From Bradyrhizobium sp. BR13661 (GTDB taxonomy: Bacteria; Pseudomonadota; Alphaproteobacteria; Rhizobiales; Xanthobacteraceae): 64,000 nucleotides of DNA. Below are positions 25,391 through 36,353 of this stretch, piece after piece. Under the pieces are notes generated by a model that was not told the DNA's origin, searched no databases, and was given only the letters and a program-made list of their open reading frames with translations. The stretch covers positions 434,001-498,000 of the forward strand of contig NZ_JARXWB010000002.1 in assembly GCF_029892425.1 (NCBI RefSeq). The letters are read 5' to 3'. The number at the start of each line of letters is the position of its first letter. The first letter of the stretch is position 1. A program made the translations under genes and the position numbers.

Positions 25391-26062
25391 ATGGGGCGAG
25401 ATATGGCTGGATTCAGGACTAAGGGCTTAGTGCCGACGCGCCGTGCAGCTCTGACTTTGATTGGGGCCGGCGCCCTCGCGGCCGGTGGCGTGACTTTGGC
25501 GCGCGCAGCCACCGGTGAAGAAGAAGTGCTGACCGAAGCCAAGGTGCTGCGCGATCCCGCTGTCCCCGTTGCCGGCAATCCGGATGGCAACATCAGTATC
25601 ATTGAGTGGTCCGACTACAATTGTCCCTATTGCCGTAAGCTCGAGCCGGAGCTGCGCCAGGTCATCCAGGACGACGGCAAGGTCAGGCTGGTGTTGAAGG
25701 ACTGGCCGATCCTCGGGCCGGTTTCGGTGACGGCCGCGCGGATCGCCCTCGCGGCGAAGTACCAGGACAAGTACCACAAGGCCCATGACGCCATGATGGG
25801 CGTCAGCTCGCGCCTGACCGAGTCGCGCATCAATGAGCTGCTTGCGTCCGCCGGCGTCGACATGGATCGTCTCAAGGGCGACCTCGATACGCGCGGCAAG
25901 GACATCGACGCGATCCTTAAGCGCAACAACGAGCAGGCCGAGGCTTTTGGCTTCAACGGCACGCCGTCCTTCATCGTCGGCAAATACCGCGTGCCGGGCG
26001 TGCTCAGCATGGCCGAGTTCGAGCAGGTCATCGCCGACGCCCGCAAGGCCAAGATGAACTGA
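25391..26062 (+). CDS. DsbA-family periplasmic thiol-disulfide oxidoreductase
   Basis: A 223-residue thioredoxin-fold protein. The N-terminus resembles a Tat signal (PTRRAALTLIGAGALAAGGV, cleavage after ARA). The active site is CPYC in SDYNCPYCRKLEP, an inserted helical domain follows, and the cis-Pro segment is FNGTPSFIVGK. It should introduce or shuffle disulfides in the periplasm. An alternative ATG at 25403 is nearly as good. No DsbB partner is adjacent. Confidence 0.87.
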   Translation: MGRDMAGFRTKGLVPTRRAALTLIGAGALAAGGVTLARAATGEEEVLTEAKVLRDPAVPVAGNPDGNISIIEWSDYNCPYCRKLEPELRQVIQDDGKVRLVLKDWPILGPVSVTAARIALAAKYQDKYHKAHDAMMGVSSRLTESRINELLASAGVDMDRLKGDLDTRGKDIDAILKRNNEQAEAFGFNGTPSFIVGKYRVPGVLSMAEFEQVIADARKAKMN

Positions 26063-26093
26063 CGCGCGTTCGACACTGGTCAGGCTCAAGACG

Positions 26094-26125
26094 AAGGCGC
26101 CGCCGCGGTCCCGCGACGGCGCCTT
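26094..26125 (+). terminator. hairpin after the DsbA-like gene
   Basis: A stem AAGGCGCCG-CGCGG / CCGCG-CGGCGCCTT with one mismatch, 31 bp after the stop and followed by TTGTTC. The U-tract is weak, so it may terminate both convergent transcripts only partly. Confidence 0.6.
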
Positions 26126-26147
26126 GTTCACGTCTGGTCAATCGAGA

Positions 26148-26354
26148 TTACTTCGACGAGATGCGGACCCAGTCCTTGTGCGCGCGATCGCGCAACAGGT
26201 CCCAATCGGCCTTCGCGACGTCCCAGTTCACGATGGTGCGATTGCTGGTTGCAACCTCGCCATTGGCGACGGACGACGTCTGCATGGAGTCATAGACATA
26301 GACGCCGCAACCGAGCAGCAGCGCGCCCAGGATCATTCCGAAAAAAGTCTGCAT
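26148..26354 (-). CDS. small single-helix membrane protein
   Basis: A 68-residue protein. The N-terminal hydrophobic segment (TFFGMILGALLLGCGVYVYDSM) is either a membrane anchor or an uncleaved signal. The polar remainder (RTIVNWDVAKADWDLLRDRAHKDWVRISSK) is helical and Trp-rich. GGAGGG precedes the ATG at 26354, and the longer open frame upstream is out of register with any start signal. Its family is unknown. Confidence 0.72.
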   Translation of the reverse strand: MQTFFGMILGALLLGCGVYVYDSMQTSSVANGEVATSNRTIVNWDVAKADWDLLRDRAHKDWVRISSK

Positions 26355-26440
26355 GGGGAACCCTCCGGTGTGTCGGGCGGATAACGTCGGCCCGGAGCGA
26401 ATGGTTCCGCGACAGTGCGGCGCAGGTAAGGTCGGCTCGT

Positions 26441-27511
26441 TCACGCCCCGTTCAGCCATTGCAGCAGCTCCGCGTTGATCTCGCGCGGATAGGTGTGACT
26501 GAGATCGTCGATCTCGCGGTAGGTGACATCGGCGCCGGCGGCGGTCAGTGTTGCTTGCGTCTGCCGCGCGGTCTGCACCGGAAACATCCAGTCGAGCTTG
26601 CCGTGCGTAATGAAGACAGGAAGGCCCTGCAGCCGCGTGGCGTCGGCCATCTCCGCCATCAGCGGATGGAAGGTTGCCGACACCGGCGCGAGACGGGTGA
26701 AGGGCGAGGCGCCGTCGAGCCCACTGACGTAGCAGAAGGTGCCGCCGTCGCTCATGCCTGATAGCAACATGCGCGAGGCATCGATGCTCCAGCGGCCACG
26801 CACGGTTTCGAGGATGCGCGCAAGGTTCGGCGTGTCGGTGTCGTCGCCCATGAGTGCCCAGGTCTGTCCGGTCGCGGTCGGCGCCACCAGGATCGCACCG
26901 ACGCTGCGGGCATCGCGTAGCCAGCTCCACAGAAAACCGCGGCCATTGCCGCTGCCGCCATGCAGCGCCATCACTAGCGGCCAGCTGCGATCGGGCGTGT
27001 AATATTCGGGCACATAGACCGAGAAGCCGCCGCGGCTGCCGGGTTCGTTGTGATCGTGGAAGATGCCGGTGGCTTCGCTTGCGCCGACTTCGAGCCGTGA
27101 CAGCAGTTCCTCATTCTCGCGATTTGCGGCATTGAGGAAGAAGTTGCTGACCGGTGGAAACTGCACCGACAGCGGATAAAGCGCCTCTTGCGCACGCGGC
27201 ACATGTCGGAGCGCGCGGAACACCGCGACGAGATCGCCATTGCCCCGCTCGACATCGCGGATGCCAGCAAAGGCTGACAGCGTCTCGTTGCAGGCGAGAT
27301 CGAGCCGCTCTCGCAGTCCGGCGAATTGCTCTGGCCATTCTCCAATCGCAGCGTGCGCCGTTTGCAGCGCTTCGTCCGGCGCGCCGATCGCGTTCATGAC
27401 TGAGCCGAAAGCCGGCGGATGCAAGTGCCGGGCAAAGTAGCCGAGCGCTTCCAGCGCATTGAGCAGCGGCGGCAGCACGGCCACGATGTCGTCAACGACG
27501 GCCTCGGTCAT
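26441..27511 (-). CDS. alpha/beta-hydrolase (phospholipase/carboxylesterase or PHB-depolymerase-like)
   Basis: A 356-residue protein with a helical N-terminal region (1-160) and an alpha/beta-hydrolase domain. MALHGGSGNGRG gives the oxyanion hole, S254 is in GMSDGG, D307 in HGKLDWMFP and H339 in DLSHTYP, making a complete triad. There is no signal peptide, so it acts in the cytosol. It would cleave an ester, but the substrate cannot be read from sequence. It lies 20 bp downstream of the HtrA-like gene, on the same strand. Confidence 0.8.
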   Translation of the reverse strand: MTEAVVDDIVAVLPPLLNALEALGYFARHLHPPAFGSVMNAIGAPDEALQTAHAAIGEWPEQFAGLRERLDLACNETLSAFAGIRDVERGNGDLVAVFRALRHVPRAQEALYPLSVQFPPVSNFFLNAANRENEELLSRLEVGASEATGIFHDHNEPGSRGGFSVYVPEYYTPDRSWPLVMALHGGSGNGRGFLWSWLRDARSVGAILVAPTATGQTWALMGDDTDTPNLARILETVRGRWSIDASRMLLSGMSDGGTFCYVSGLDGASPFTRLAPVSATFHPLMAEMADATRLQGLPVFITHGKLDWMFPVQTARQTQATLTAAGADVTYREIDDLSHTYPREINAELLQWLNGA

Positions 27512-27531
27512 TGCCGCTTCCTTTGACTGAG

Positions 27532-28521
27532 TCAGTGCAACTTCGGCGCCTTCAGAAGCTTGAAGCGGTCGGTCGAGGTCACCGTGACGTCGAAGGTGAC
27601 GCCCTCATGATGCGCGCTGCCTTGATGATGCACGGTGAGCGGCACGTCGACGCCGGCGGCCCCGAGCCCCCACATCTTCTTGTAGAACGCCGTCTGGCTC
27701 GTGACCTTCTCGCCGTCCACTGCAAGGATTACGTCGCCGGTCTTGAGTTCCGCGCGGGCCGCCGGGCCGTTGGCGGAGATCCCGATCACCACCACGCGAT
27801 TGTCGATCTCGGTCGAATAGAGCCCAAGCCAAGGCCGTGCCGGTTTGTTGACGCGGCCGAACTTGCGGAGGTCGTCGAGGATCGGCTTCAGCAGGTCGAT
27901 CGGCACGATCATGTTGACGTGCTCGGCTTTGCCGTCGCGTTCGCGCTCGAGTTGGAGTGAGCCGATGCCGATCAGCTCACCGCGCTCGTTGATCAGTCCC
28001 GTGCCACCCCAATTCGGATGGGCGGGATAAGTGAACAGGGCTTCGTCGAGCAGATATTCCCAGTAGCCGGCGAATTCCTGCTTGGCGACGATCTGGCTCG
28101 CGACCGATCGCGTCCGCCCCCCGGCGCCGCCGACCACGACGCGGTCGCCGAGCCTGGTATCGGCCGACGAGCCGAGCGGCAGCGGCTCGATGTCGAGCCG
28201 GCCGAGCGACTGCACCAGGCCGAAGCCGGTAACGGCGTCGAAGCCGAGCACATGCCCTTCCACCACGCGTCCGTCGCCGAGATGAAGCCAAACCGATTCC
28301 GCCTCGGTGATGAGATAGCCGATCGTGAGCACCAGCCCGTCATCGATCACGACGCCGTTGCCGGCGCGCTCGGTGCCGAGCGTTTCGGCACTGAAGGCAT
28401 CAGGCGGGATGATGGCGTGCAGGCCGACGACGGAGGCGAGTGCACGGTCAAGGTCGAAGCCGTAGTCGCTCGCACGCGGCTGATTGGCCGGCGGCACCCT
28501 CCATTCGGTCAGAGCGGGCAT
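27532..28521 (-). CDS. HtrA/trypsin-like protein with PDZ domain and degenerate catalytic triad
   Basis: A 329-residue protein. The chymotrypsin-like domain (about 25-215) follows DegP strand by strand (AGNGVVIDDGLVLTIGYLI; LINERGELIGIGSL), and a PDZ domain covers about 229-316 (ARPWLGLYSTEI...GDVILAVDGEKV). The catalytic His position is Tyr69, the Asp position is Gly99 and the Ser position is Trp171 (PNWGGTG in place of GNSGG). Proteolysis is therefore unlikely; a binding or chaperone role is inferred. There is no signal peptide, so it would be cytosolic, unlike DegP. GGAGAACTCC precedes the ATG at 28521. Confidence 0.82.
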   Translation of the reverse strand: MPALTEWRVPPANQPRASDYGFDLDRALASVVGLHAIIPPDAFSAETLGTERAGNGVVIDDGLVLTIGYLITEAESVWLHLGDGRVVEGHVLGFDAVTGFGLVQSLGRLDIEPLPLGSSADTRLGDRVVVGGAGGRTRSVASQIVAKQEFAGYWEYLLDEALFTYPAHPNWGGTGLINERGELIGIGSLQLERERDGKAEHVNMIVPIDLLKPILDDLRKFGRVNKPARPWLGLYSTEIDNRVVVIGISANGPAARAELKTGDVILAVDGEKVTSQTAFYKKMWGLGAAGVDVPLTVHHQGSAHHEGVTFDVTVTSTDRFKLLKAPKLH

Positions 28522-28806
28522 GGAGTTCTCCTGGCTGACAGCATCGCCCCGCCGTGGCTGCGGAACGACGCGCGAGGCAAGCATAATTTAGGCCGGAGGA
28601 GGCCGTCTTGAAAGAGTTGACCGCAACTATTCCAGATCTCGTGACGCCAAATTCCGAAGATGACAGAAATTGTTCGCCTGAAGCCGGCAACGGTTGCCCG
28701 ATTCGGCAGCGGTCGCATGGCTGGTGTCCCGCGAGGCGCTAGGCGGGCTTCGATGAAGCTGCTAACCATTGGCGCTTCGTTTGACCAAGAGATCACGGAC
28801 CGTACC

Positions 28807-30225
28807 ATGGACAACCGCAGCGACATCTGGCGTGGCATCGACACGATCAAGGGGCGTTTCATCGACCTTAGCGACAAGGTCTGGGGCATGCCGGAAGTCT
28901 GCTACACCGAGGCGCGCTCCGCCGCCGAACATCTCGCCGAACTGCGCCACCAGGGTTTCCGTATCACTGAGAAGGTGGCGGGCATTCCGACGGCCGTCAT
29001 GGGCGAATGGGGCGAGGGCGGTCCGGTCATCGCCTTCATGGGTGAATACGACGCGCTGCCAGGCCTCAGCCAGGAGGCTGGAGTTGCCGAGCACCGTCCG
29101 GTCGAGACCGGCGGTCATGGTCATGGCTGTGGTCACAATCTGCTCGGGTCCGCGGCGCTGCTGGCCGCAACGGCGGTCAAGGACTGGCTTGCCGAGAACA
29201 AGGTGCCCGGTCGCGTGCGCTATTACGGTTGCCCAGCGGAAGAGGGCGGCGCGGCCAAGGCCTTCATGGTGCGCTCGGGCGCGTTCGAGGATGCCGATAT
29301 CGCCATCACCTGGCACCCGCATAGTTTCTGGGAAGTCGCGGTGACGCCGTCGCTCGCCAACACCCGCGCCGACTTCATCTTCACCGGCCGCACCTCACAT
29401 GCGGCGGCGTCGCCCCATCTCGGCCGTTCCGCGCTCGATGCCGTGGAACTGATGAATGTCGGCGTGAACTACATGCGCGAGCACATGCCGAGCGACGCGC
29501 GTGTTCACTACGCGCTGCTCGACACCGGCGGCATTGCGCCGAACGTGGTGCAGGCTCATGCCCGCGTGCGCTATTCCATTCGCGCCCGCGACCTTCCCGG
29601 CATGAACGAATTGGTCGGCCGTGTCAGCAAGATCGCGGAAGGCGCGGCCTTGATGACTGAGACCAAGGTCGAGATGAAGATCATCTCGGCCGTCTCCAAC
29701 ATCCTGCCGAACACGCCGCTGGAGCAGGCGCTGCATCGGGTCATGGAAGAGCTCGGACCGCCGCATTTCGACGACACCGACAAGGGCTTTGCCAGCCAGA
29801 TCCGTTCGACGCTGACCGACAAGGACATCGCGTCGGTCTATTACGCAATCGGCATGGAGCCGACCGATCGGCCGCTAGCCGACTTCCTGGTGCCGCTCGA
29901 TGCCAAGCGTAACCCGCTGGTCGGATCGACCGATGTGGGCGATGTCAGCTGGGTGGTGCCGACCGTACAGGTTCACGCACCAACGGTTGCAATCGGCACG
30001 CCGTTCCACACCTGGCAGGTTGTGGCGCAGGGCAAGAGTCCGCACGCCCACAAGGCCATGGTGCAGGCGGCCAAGGCCATGGCTGGTCTCGGCATCAAGG
30101 CGTTGACGGAGCCGGAGCTGATCAAAGCCGCGAAGGCGGATCTCACGAAGCGGACGACCAAGACACCTTACGTCTGCCCGCTGCCGGATCATGTGGAGCC
30201 GCCGCTCAATATGTCCGTGGCGTAG
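28807..30225 (+). CDS. M20 family amidohydrolase (AbgB-like)
   Basis: A 472-residue M20 metallohydrolase with a dizinc site: HGHGCGH at 104-110, the catalytic AEEGG at 144-148, WHPH, and a lid domain (TGRTSHAAASPHLGRSALDAVELMNVG). The closest pattern is p-aminobenzoyl-glutamate hydrolase subunit B, although related proteins cleave other N-acyl amino acids. No AbgA partner is adjacent. The ATG at 28807 gives the usual N-terminus, and an in-frame ATG at 28753 is possible. It precedes the peptide ABC transporter by 260 bp on the same strand, so imported amides may be its substrate. Confidence 0.85.
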   Translation: MDNRSDIWRGIDTIKGRFIDLSDKVWGMPEVCYTEARSAAEHLAELRHQGFRITEKVAGIPTAVMGEWGEGGPVIAFMGEYDALPGLSQEAGVAEHRPVETGGHGHGCGHNLLGSAALLAATAVKDWLAENKVPGRVRYYGCPAEEGGAAKAFMVRSGAFEDADIAITWHPHSFWEVAVTPSLANTRADFIFTGRTSHAAASPHLGRSALDAVELMNVGVNYMREHMPSDARVHYALLDTGGIAPNVVQAHARVRYSIRARDLPGMNELVGRVSKIAEGAALMTETKVEMKIISAVSNILPNTPLEQALHRVMEELGPPHFDDTDKGFASQIRSTLTDKDIASVYYAIGMEPTDRPLADFLVPLDAKRNPLVGSTDVGDVSWVVPTVQVHAPTVAIGTPFHTWQVVAQGKSPHAHKAMVQAAKAMAGLGIKALTEPELIKAAKADLTKRTTKTPYVCPLPDHVEPPLNMSVA

Positions 30226-30385
30226 AATTCCATCTCGATACTTCGTCTGATCCAGAGAACAAATTTTTCGCAGTGCAACTTGGTTTCGGGCGGATTTTGA
30301 CGCCGGAATGCCGAACCCTTGGGCTGCGGAACGCGATTTTGCTCAACAGACAGCCAGAAGACCGTTTGCATACGCACGGTCGCAG

Positions 30386-30453
30386 TTGACGCGCGGCCTA
30401 TTCAGTGTGCCATCTACCGCCAGCCAAAATTAGGCGGCCGTTCTGCGGCCGCC
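30386..30453 (+). promoter_or_regulatory. probable promoter and leader hairpin of the peptide ABC operon
   Basis: In the 260-bp gap before the binding-protein gene, TTGACG (30386-30391) is a fair -35 with only a weak -10 about 17-18 bp on. A perfect 8-bp GC stem GGCGGCCG/CGGCCGCC with loop TTCTG (30433-30453) lies 34 bp before the ATG and would fold in the mRNA leader. Confidence 0.4.
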
Positions 30454-30486
30454 CGCGTACATATGGGAACCAGACGGGGGACAACC

Positions 30487-32280
30487 ATGCTGGACAAAGA
30501 ACTGCGTTCGATGATCGGTGATGTGAAGGACGGGCGGATGGATCGCCGCGCCTTCATCCAGCGCCTGGCCGCTGTCGGCCTCACCGCCCCCATGGCTAAC
30601 CAGATCCTCGCCATCGGCGGCGTCGCCATGGCCCAGAGCCCGTCCCCCTATCCGCCGACCAAGCGCGGTGGCGGCGGTCCGCTCAAATTGTTGTGGTGGC
30701 AGGCGCCGACCCTGCTCAATCCGCACTTCGCCACGGGCACCAAAGATCAGGACGCCTCGCGCATTTTCTACGAGCCGCTCGCGAGCTGGGATCTCGAGGG
30801 CCACCTCAATCCGATCCTCGCTGCCGAAATCCCCTCGCTCCAGAACGGAGGACTTCCAGCTGATGCCAAATCGGTGACGTGGAAGCTCAAGCCAGGCCTC
30901 AAATGGCATGACGGCAAGCCAGTTACAGCCGAGGACCTCATCTTCAACTGGGAGTACGCGACGGATCCCGCGACCGCGGCCGTGAGCGGCAGCATCTATG
31001 GCGACGTCGACAAGATGGAGAAGGTCGACGACCTCACGGTTCGTATCCTGTTCAAGAAGGTGACCCCATTCTGGGCCAACGCCTTCGTCGGGGCCTATGG
31101 CTGCATCATCCCGAAACATCTGTTCGCGGAATACAAGGGCAGCAAGTCGCGCGAGGCGCCGAACAATCTGAAACCGGTGGGCACCGGCGCTTACAAGTTC
31201 GTCGAGTTCAAGCCGGGTGACCTCGTTCGCGGCGAGATCAATCCCGACTACCATATGGCCAACCGGCCCTGCTTCGACACGATCGAGCTAAAGGGCGGCG
31301 GCGACGCGGTCTCCGCGGCGCGCGCCATCATCCAGACCGGCGAATATGACTATGCCTGGAACATGCAGGTTGAGGACGAGGTCCTGCTGCGTCTCGAGAA
31401 GGGCGGCAAGGGCAAGACCATTTATGCGGTCGGCGGCGACATCGAGTTTATCGCCATCAACTTCACCGATCCCAACACCGAGGTCGACGGCGAGCGCTCG
31501 TCGATGAAGACCAAGCATCCGATCCTGTCCGATCCGCGCGTGCGCCAGGCGCTGGCGCTGCTGGTCGACCGCGACTCGGTCAAGAAGGCGATCTACGGCC
31601 GCGCCGGTCGCACCACCGCCAATTACCTGAACGGCCCCGAGCAGTTCGTCTCCAAGAACACAAAGTGGGAGTTCTCGATCGAAAAGGCCAGCGCTCTGCT
31701 TGATGAGGCCGGCTGGAAAGTCGGTGCGGATGGCATTCGTGAGAAGGACGGCAAGAAGCTGAAACTGCTGTACCAGACTTCGATCAACGGACCGCGGCAG
31801 AAGACACAGGCGATCGTCAAGCAGGCCTGCCAGAAGGCCGGGATCGACATGGAGCTGAAATCGGTCGTCGCTTCCGTGTTCTTCTCCTCCGACGTCGCCA
31901 ACCCCGACACCTATGCCCATTTCTATGCCGACCTCGAGATGTTCCAGATCCCGATGACCCAGCCGGATCCGGCTCTCTCGATGCGCCGCTACCATTCGCG
32001 CTATGTCGCGACCAAGGAGAACAAGTGGCAGGGCAACAACTTTCCGCGTTGGGTCAATAAGGACTATGACGATGCGGTCGATGCCGCCGAGGTCGAGATC
32101 GATCCGCTCAAGCGCGCGGCCCTCTACATCAAGTGCAATGATCTGATGTGGCAGGATACCGTCATGATCGCCGTCATGCATCGCCTCAAGGTCGGAGCGG
32201 TTGCCACCAATTTGCACCCTGTGATCAGCGGCTGGGCCAACGATCTCGACAACATACAGGACTGGTATCGGGAGGCCTGA
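30487..32280 (+). CDS. peptide/nickel-type ABC transporter substrate-binding protein
   Basis: A 597-residue extracytoplasmic binding protein of the SBP family 5 (DppA/OppA-like). A twin-arginine-like signal (MDRRAFIQRLAAVGL...) ends near AMAQ. The core shows SRIFYEPLASWDLEGHLNPILAAEIPS, WKLKPGLKWHDGKPVTAEDLIFNWEY and SDPRVRQALALLVDR. The ATG at 30487 follows a GGGGGA site. It heads a five-gene operon with two permeases and two ATPases. The ligand may be an oligopeptide or another amide. Confidence 0.92.
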   Translation: MLDKELRSMIGDVKDGRMDRRAFIQRLAAVGLTAPMANQILAIGGVAMAQSPSPYPPTKRGGGGPLKLLWWQAPTLLNPHFATGTKDQDASRIFYEPLASWDLEGHLNPILAAEIPSLQNGGLPADAKSVTWKLKPGLKWHDGKPVTAEDLIFNWEYATDPATAAVSGSIYGDVDKMEKVDDLTVRILFKKVTPFWANAFVGAYGCIIPKHLFAEYKGSKSREAPNNLKPVGTGAYKFVEFKPGDLVRGEINPDYHMANRPCFDTIELKGGGDAVSAARAIIQTGEYDYAWNMQVEDEVLLRLEKGGKGKTIYAVGGDIEFIAINFTDPNTEVDGERSSMKTKHPILSDPRVRQALALLVDRDSVKKAIYGRAGRTTANYLNGPEQFVSKNTKWEFSIEKASALLDEAGWKVGADGIREKDGKKLKLLYQTSINGPRQKTQAIVKQACQKAGIDMELKSVVASVFFSSDVANPDTYAHFYADLEMFQIPMTQPDPALSMRRYHSRYVATKENKWQGNNFPRWVNKDYDDAVDAAEVEIDPLKRAALYIKCNDLMWQDTVMIAVMHRLKVGAVATNLHPVISGWANDLDNIQDWYREA

Positions 32281-32307
32281 CGACACCGCCGAACGGATCG
32301 CTCACTC

Positions 32308-33267
32308 ATGGGTCAATATATCCTGCGTCGGCTCTTGATTGCGGTGCCGAGCTTGCTCGGCATCTCTCTCGTGCTGTTCGTCGTCCTGGCGCTCGCACCC
32401 GGCGACCCGTTTTCGGAGTTGGCAACCAATCCGAACGTGCCGCCCGAGGTGCAGGCTGCGCTCCGTACCCAGTTTGGGCTCGACGACCCGATCTATCTCC
32501 GCTACCTGCGCTGGCTGGCGGCGATGGTGCACGGCGATTGGGGCTTCTCCTTCGTCAGCCGGGTAGACGTCGACAAGCTGATCCTGCAGCGCCTTCCCGC
32601 CACGCTCTATGTGGTCGGCTCATCGCAATTGCTGGCGTTGTTGGTCGCAATCCCGGTCGGCGTGTTCGCCGCGACACGGCCCTATTCGATCTTCGACCAG
32701 GTCGCCAACACCTTCGCTTTCGTCGGCTTCTCGCTGCCGACCTTCTTCACCGGTATCCTCTTCATCCTGGTCTTCTCGGTGAAGCTCGACTGGCTGCCGT
32801 TCGTCTACACCACCGACATCAAGGGCACCGGCATTTATTGGGTGCTTGCGCAGATCAGGCAGGCCATCATGCCGGTGATGGTGCTCGGCCTGTTCCAGGC
32901 GGCCTCGATGACCCGTTTCGTGCGCTCGGCGATGCTCGACGTCATCCGGCTCGATTACGTCACCACCGCGCGGGCCAAGGGCCTCGGCCAGAGAAAGGTG
33001 ATCATCAAGCACGTCATGCGCAATGCGATGATCCCGGTGGTCACGCTGATCGCGCTGCAGATGCCGGCGGTGTTCGGCGGTGCCATCGTCACTGAGCAGA
33101 TCTTCCGCATTCCGGGCATCGGCTCGCTGCTGATTTCCTCCATCCTCGCCAACGACACGCCCGTCATCATGTCCGTGACCTTCGTGTTCGCGTGTCTCGT
33201 GGTGCTCTTCAACCTGATCGCAGATGTCCTCTATGGCTGGCTTGACCCTCGCATCTCCTTCCGCTGA
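32308..33267 (+). CDS. ABC transporter permease (DppB-like)
   Basis: A 319-residue inner-membrane permease with six helices. It has the DppB N-terminus (YILRRLLIAVPSLLGISLVLFVVLALAPGDP) and the EAA loop for ATPase contact (DYVTTARAKGLGQRKVIIKHVMRNAMIP). It pairs with the DppC-like permease and overlaps it by about 44 bp. Confidence 0.93.
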   Translation: MGQYILRRLLIAVPSLLGISLVLFVVLALAPGDPFSELATNPNVPPEVQAALRTQFGLDDPIYLRYLRWLAAMVHGDWGFSFVSRVDVDKLILQRLPATLYVVGSSQLLALLVAIPVGVFAATRPYSIFDQVANTFAFVGFSLPTFFTGILFILVFSVKLDWLPFVYTTDIKGTGIYWVLAQIRQAIMPVMVLGLFQAASMTRFVRSAMLDVIRLDYVTTARAKGLGQRKVIIKHVMRNAMIPVVTLIALQMPAVFGGAIVTEQIFRIPGIGSLLISSILANDTPVIMSVTFVFACLVVLFNLIADVLYGWLDPRISFR

Positions 33268-34149
33268 GCGGCGGGCCTATTCGCCCTGGCGCGAGACGTG
33301 GCGGCGTTACAGCCGCCACAAGCTCGCCGTCGTCAGCGCCTTCCTGCTTCTCGTGCTGATCTTGGCGGTTGTGGTCGGACCCTTCCTCTGGCGTGTCAAG
33401 ATCAACGACATCGACATCGTGGCGGGCCTTCAGGGGCCATCGCTCACCCATCCCTTCGGCACGGACGATCTAGGCCAGGATATCCTGGCGCGCATGATCT
33501 ATGGCGGTCGCATCTCACTGGCCGTCGGTCTTGCCGCGATGCTGGTGTCGGTCGTGATCGGGACGCTGATCGGGGCGCTCGCCGGCATGTCGCGCGGTGC
33601 GCTCGGGCACGCCCTGATGTGGCTGACCGATCTGTTTTTGTCGTTGCCGCAATTGCCGCTGTTGTTGCTGCTGATCTATTTGTTCCGCGATGGGCTGAAG
33701 CAAGTGTTCGGCCCGGAGGGCGGCATCTTCATCCTGATCGTGCTCGTGATCGGTGGCTTGCGCTGGATGCCGGTTGCGCGCCTGGTGCGTGCGCAATTCC
33801 TGTCGTTGCGTGAAAAGGAGTTCGTCGAAGCGGCGCGTGCGCTCGGCGCGAGCCCGGTGCGACAGGTGGTACGGCATATCCTGCCCAACGCGCTCGGGCC
33901 CGTCATCATCGCCGGCACCATCGACGTCGCGGCTGCGATCATCGCGGAATCGACGCTGTCGTTCCTTGGGCTTGGCTTCCCACCAGATACGCCGACCTGG
34001 GGTCGCATCCTCTACGACGCCAAGGATTTTCTCGACATCGGCCCGCATTGGGCGCTGTTTCCCGGCGCTGCCATCTTCATCGCGGTGGTCGCCATCAACT
34101 TCATCGGCGACGGTCTGCGTGACGCGCTCGATGCGCGGCGGGTGATCTG

Positions 34150-34150
<1 letters not shown>
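33224..34150 (+). CDS. ABC transporter permease (DppC-like)
   Basis: A 308-residue permease with an N-terminal TM ([26 protein letters not shown]), the [24 protein letters not shown] segment typical of DppC, and an EAA loop ([26 protein letters not shown]). The start is either the ATG at 33224 or 33233; both overlap the 3' end of the dppB-like gene, which indicates translational coupling. Confidence 0.92.
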
Positions 34151-35141
<991 letters not shown>

Positions 35142-35145
<4 letters not shown>

Positions 35146-36110
35146 GCGAGCCCTTGCTCCGCGTCAGTGGCCTGAAGAAATATTTCCCCGTGCTCGGCGG
35201 CCTGTTGTCGCGCCAGGTCGGCAGCGTCTACGCGGTCGACGGCGTGTCATTCTCGGTCAATCGGGGCGAGACGCTCGGCCTCGTCGGCGAATCCGGTTGC
35301 GGCAAGTCGACCACCGGGCGCTGCGTGCTGCGCCTGATCGAGCCGACCGACGGCGAGGTCGTGTTCGACGGGCAGGACGTGCGCAAGCTCGGCGGCAACG
35401 ATTTGCGCGCGATGCGGCGGAACATGCAGCTCGTGTTCCAGGATCCGTTCGCCTCGCTCAATCCGCGCATGACGATCGGCTCCATCCTCGGCGAAGCCTT
35501 CACCATCCATAACCTCGCATCCAACGCCAAGGAGCGCGAGGAGCGCGTGGCCGGGCTGCTCGTGAAAGTCGGCCTCAAGGCCGAACACATGCGCCGCTAT
35601 CCGCATGAATTCTCCGGCGGGCAGCGGCAGCGCATCGTGATCGCCCGCGCGCTCGCGGTGGAGCCCAAGCTGATAGTCTGCGACGAGCCGGTCTCCGCGC
35701 TCGACGTCTCGATCCAGGCACAGGTGATCAACCTGCTGGAAGACCTGCAGGCCGAGCTGAATCTCACCTATCTTTTCGTCGCGCACGACCTCTCGGTGGT
35801 CGAGCACATCTCCGACCGCGTCGCCGTGATGTATCTCGGCCGCATCGTCGAGCTTGCCAAGGCGAGCGACCTCTATCGCAATCCGCAGCACCCCTATACC
35901 AAGGCGCTGCTCTCCGCGGTGCCGGTGCCGGATCCCAAGCTGAAGCGCAACCGCATACGCCTCAAGGGGGATGTGCCGAGCCCGATGAAACCACCGTCAG
36001 GCTGTCACTTCCACACCCGCTGCCCAATCGCCCAGCCGCGCTGCGCGGAGAGCGCGCCGGAGCTGCTGGAAGGTGCGGGCGGGCATTTCGTGGCGTGTCA
36101 TCTGGCGTAG
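35142..36110 (+). CDS. ABC transporter ATP-binding protein (DppF-like)
   Basis: A 322-residue ATPase with Walker [10 protein letters not shown], signature [15 protein letters not shown], Walker [13 protein letters not shown] and switch His (VAHDLS). The C-terminal extension ([16 protein letters not shown]) is the DppF/OppF type. It overlaps the DppD-like gene by 4 bp. It is the last gene of the transporter operon; no clear terminator follows. Confidence 0.94.
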
Positions 36111-36131
36111 TGGCTCTATGCGATCCCTACA

Positions 36132-36353
36132 CTAGCCTTCCAGCGTGAACCCGACACGCAGCGTCACCTGGTAGTGACGCACGGCGCCGTTCTCGATGTG
36201 GCCGCGCGTCTGCACCACCTCGAACCATTTCATCTCGCGGATGGTCTTGGACGCGCGGCTGACCGCATTCTTGATCGCGTCCTCGATCGAGGTATCGGAC
36301 GATCCGACCAGTTCCAGGATCTTGTAGACATGGTCCTTCTCGGCTGCGGGCAT
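36132..36353 (-). CDS. dodecin family flavin-binding protein
   Basis: A 73-residue dodecin. It forms a hollow dodecamer that stores riboflavin or FMN in the cytosol. The pattern [61 protein letters not shown] includes the stacking Trp (KWFEV) and the closing beta strands. AGGGAGG precedes the ATG. It is convergent with the ABC operon. Confidence 0.93.
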   Translation of the reverse strand: MPAAEKDHVYKILELVGSSDTSIEDAIKNAVSRASKTIREMKWFEVVQTRGHIENGAVRHYQVTLRVGFTLEG

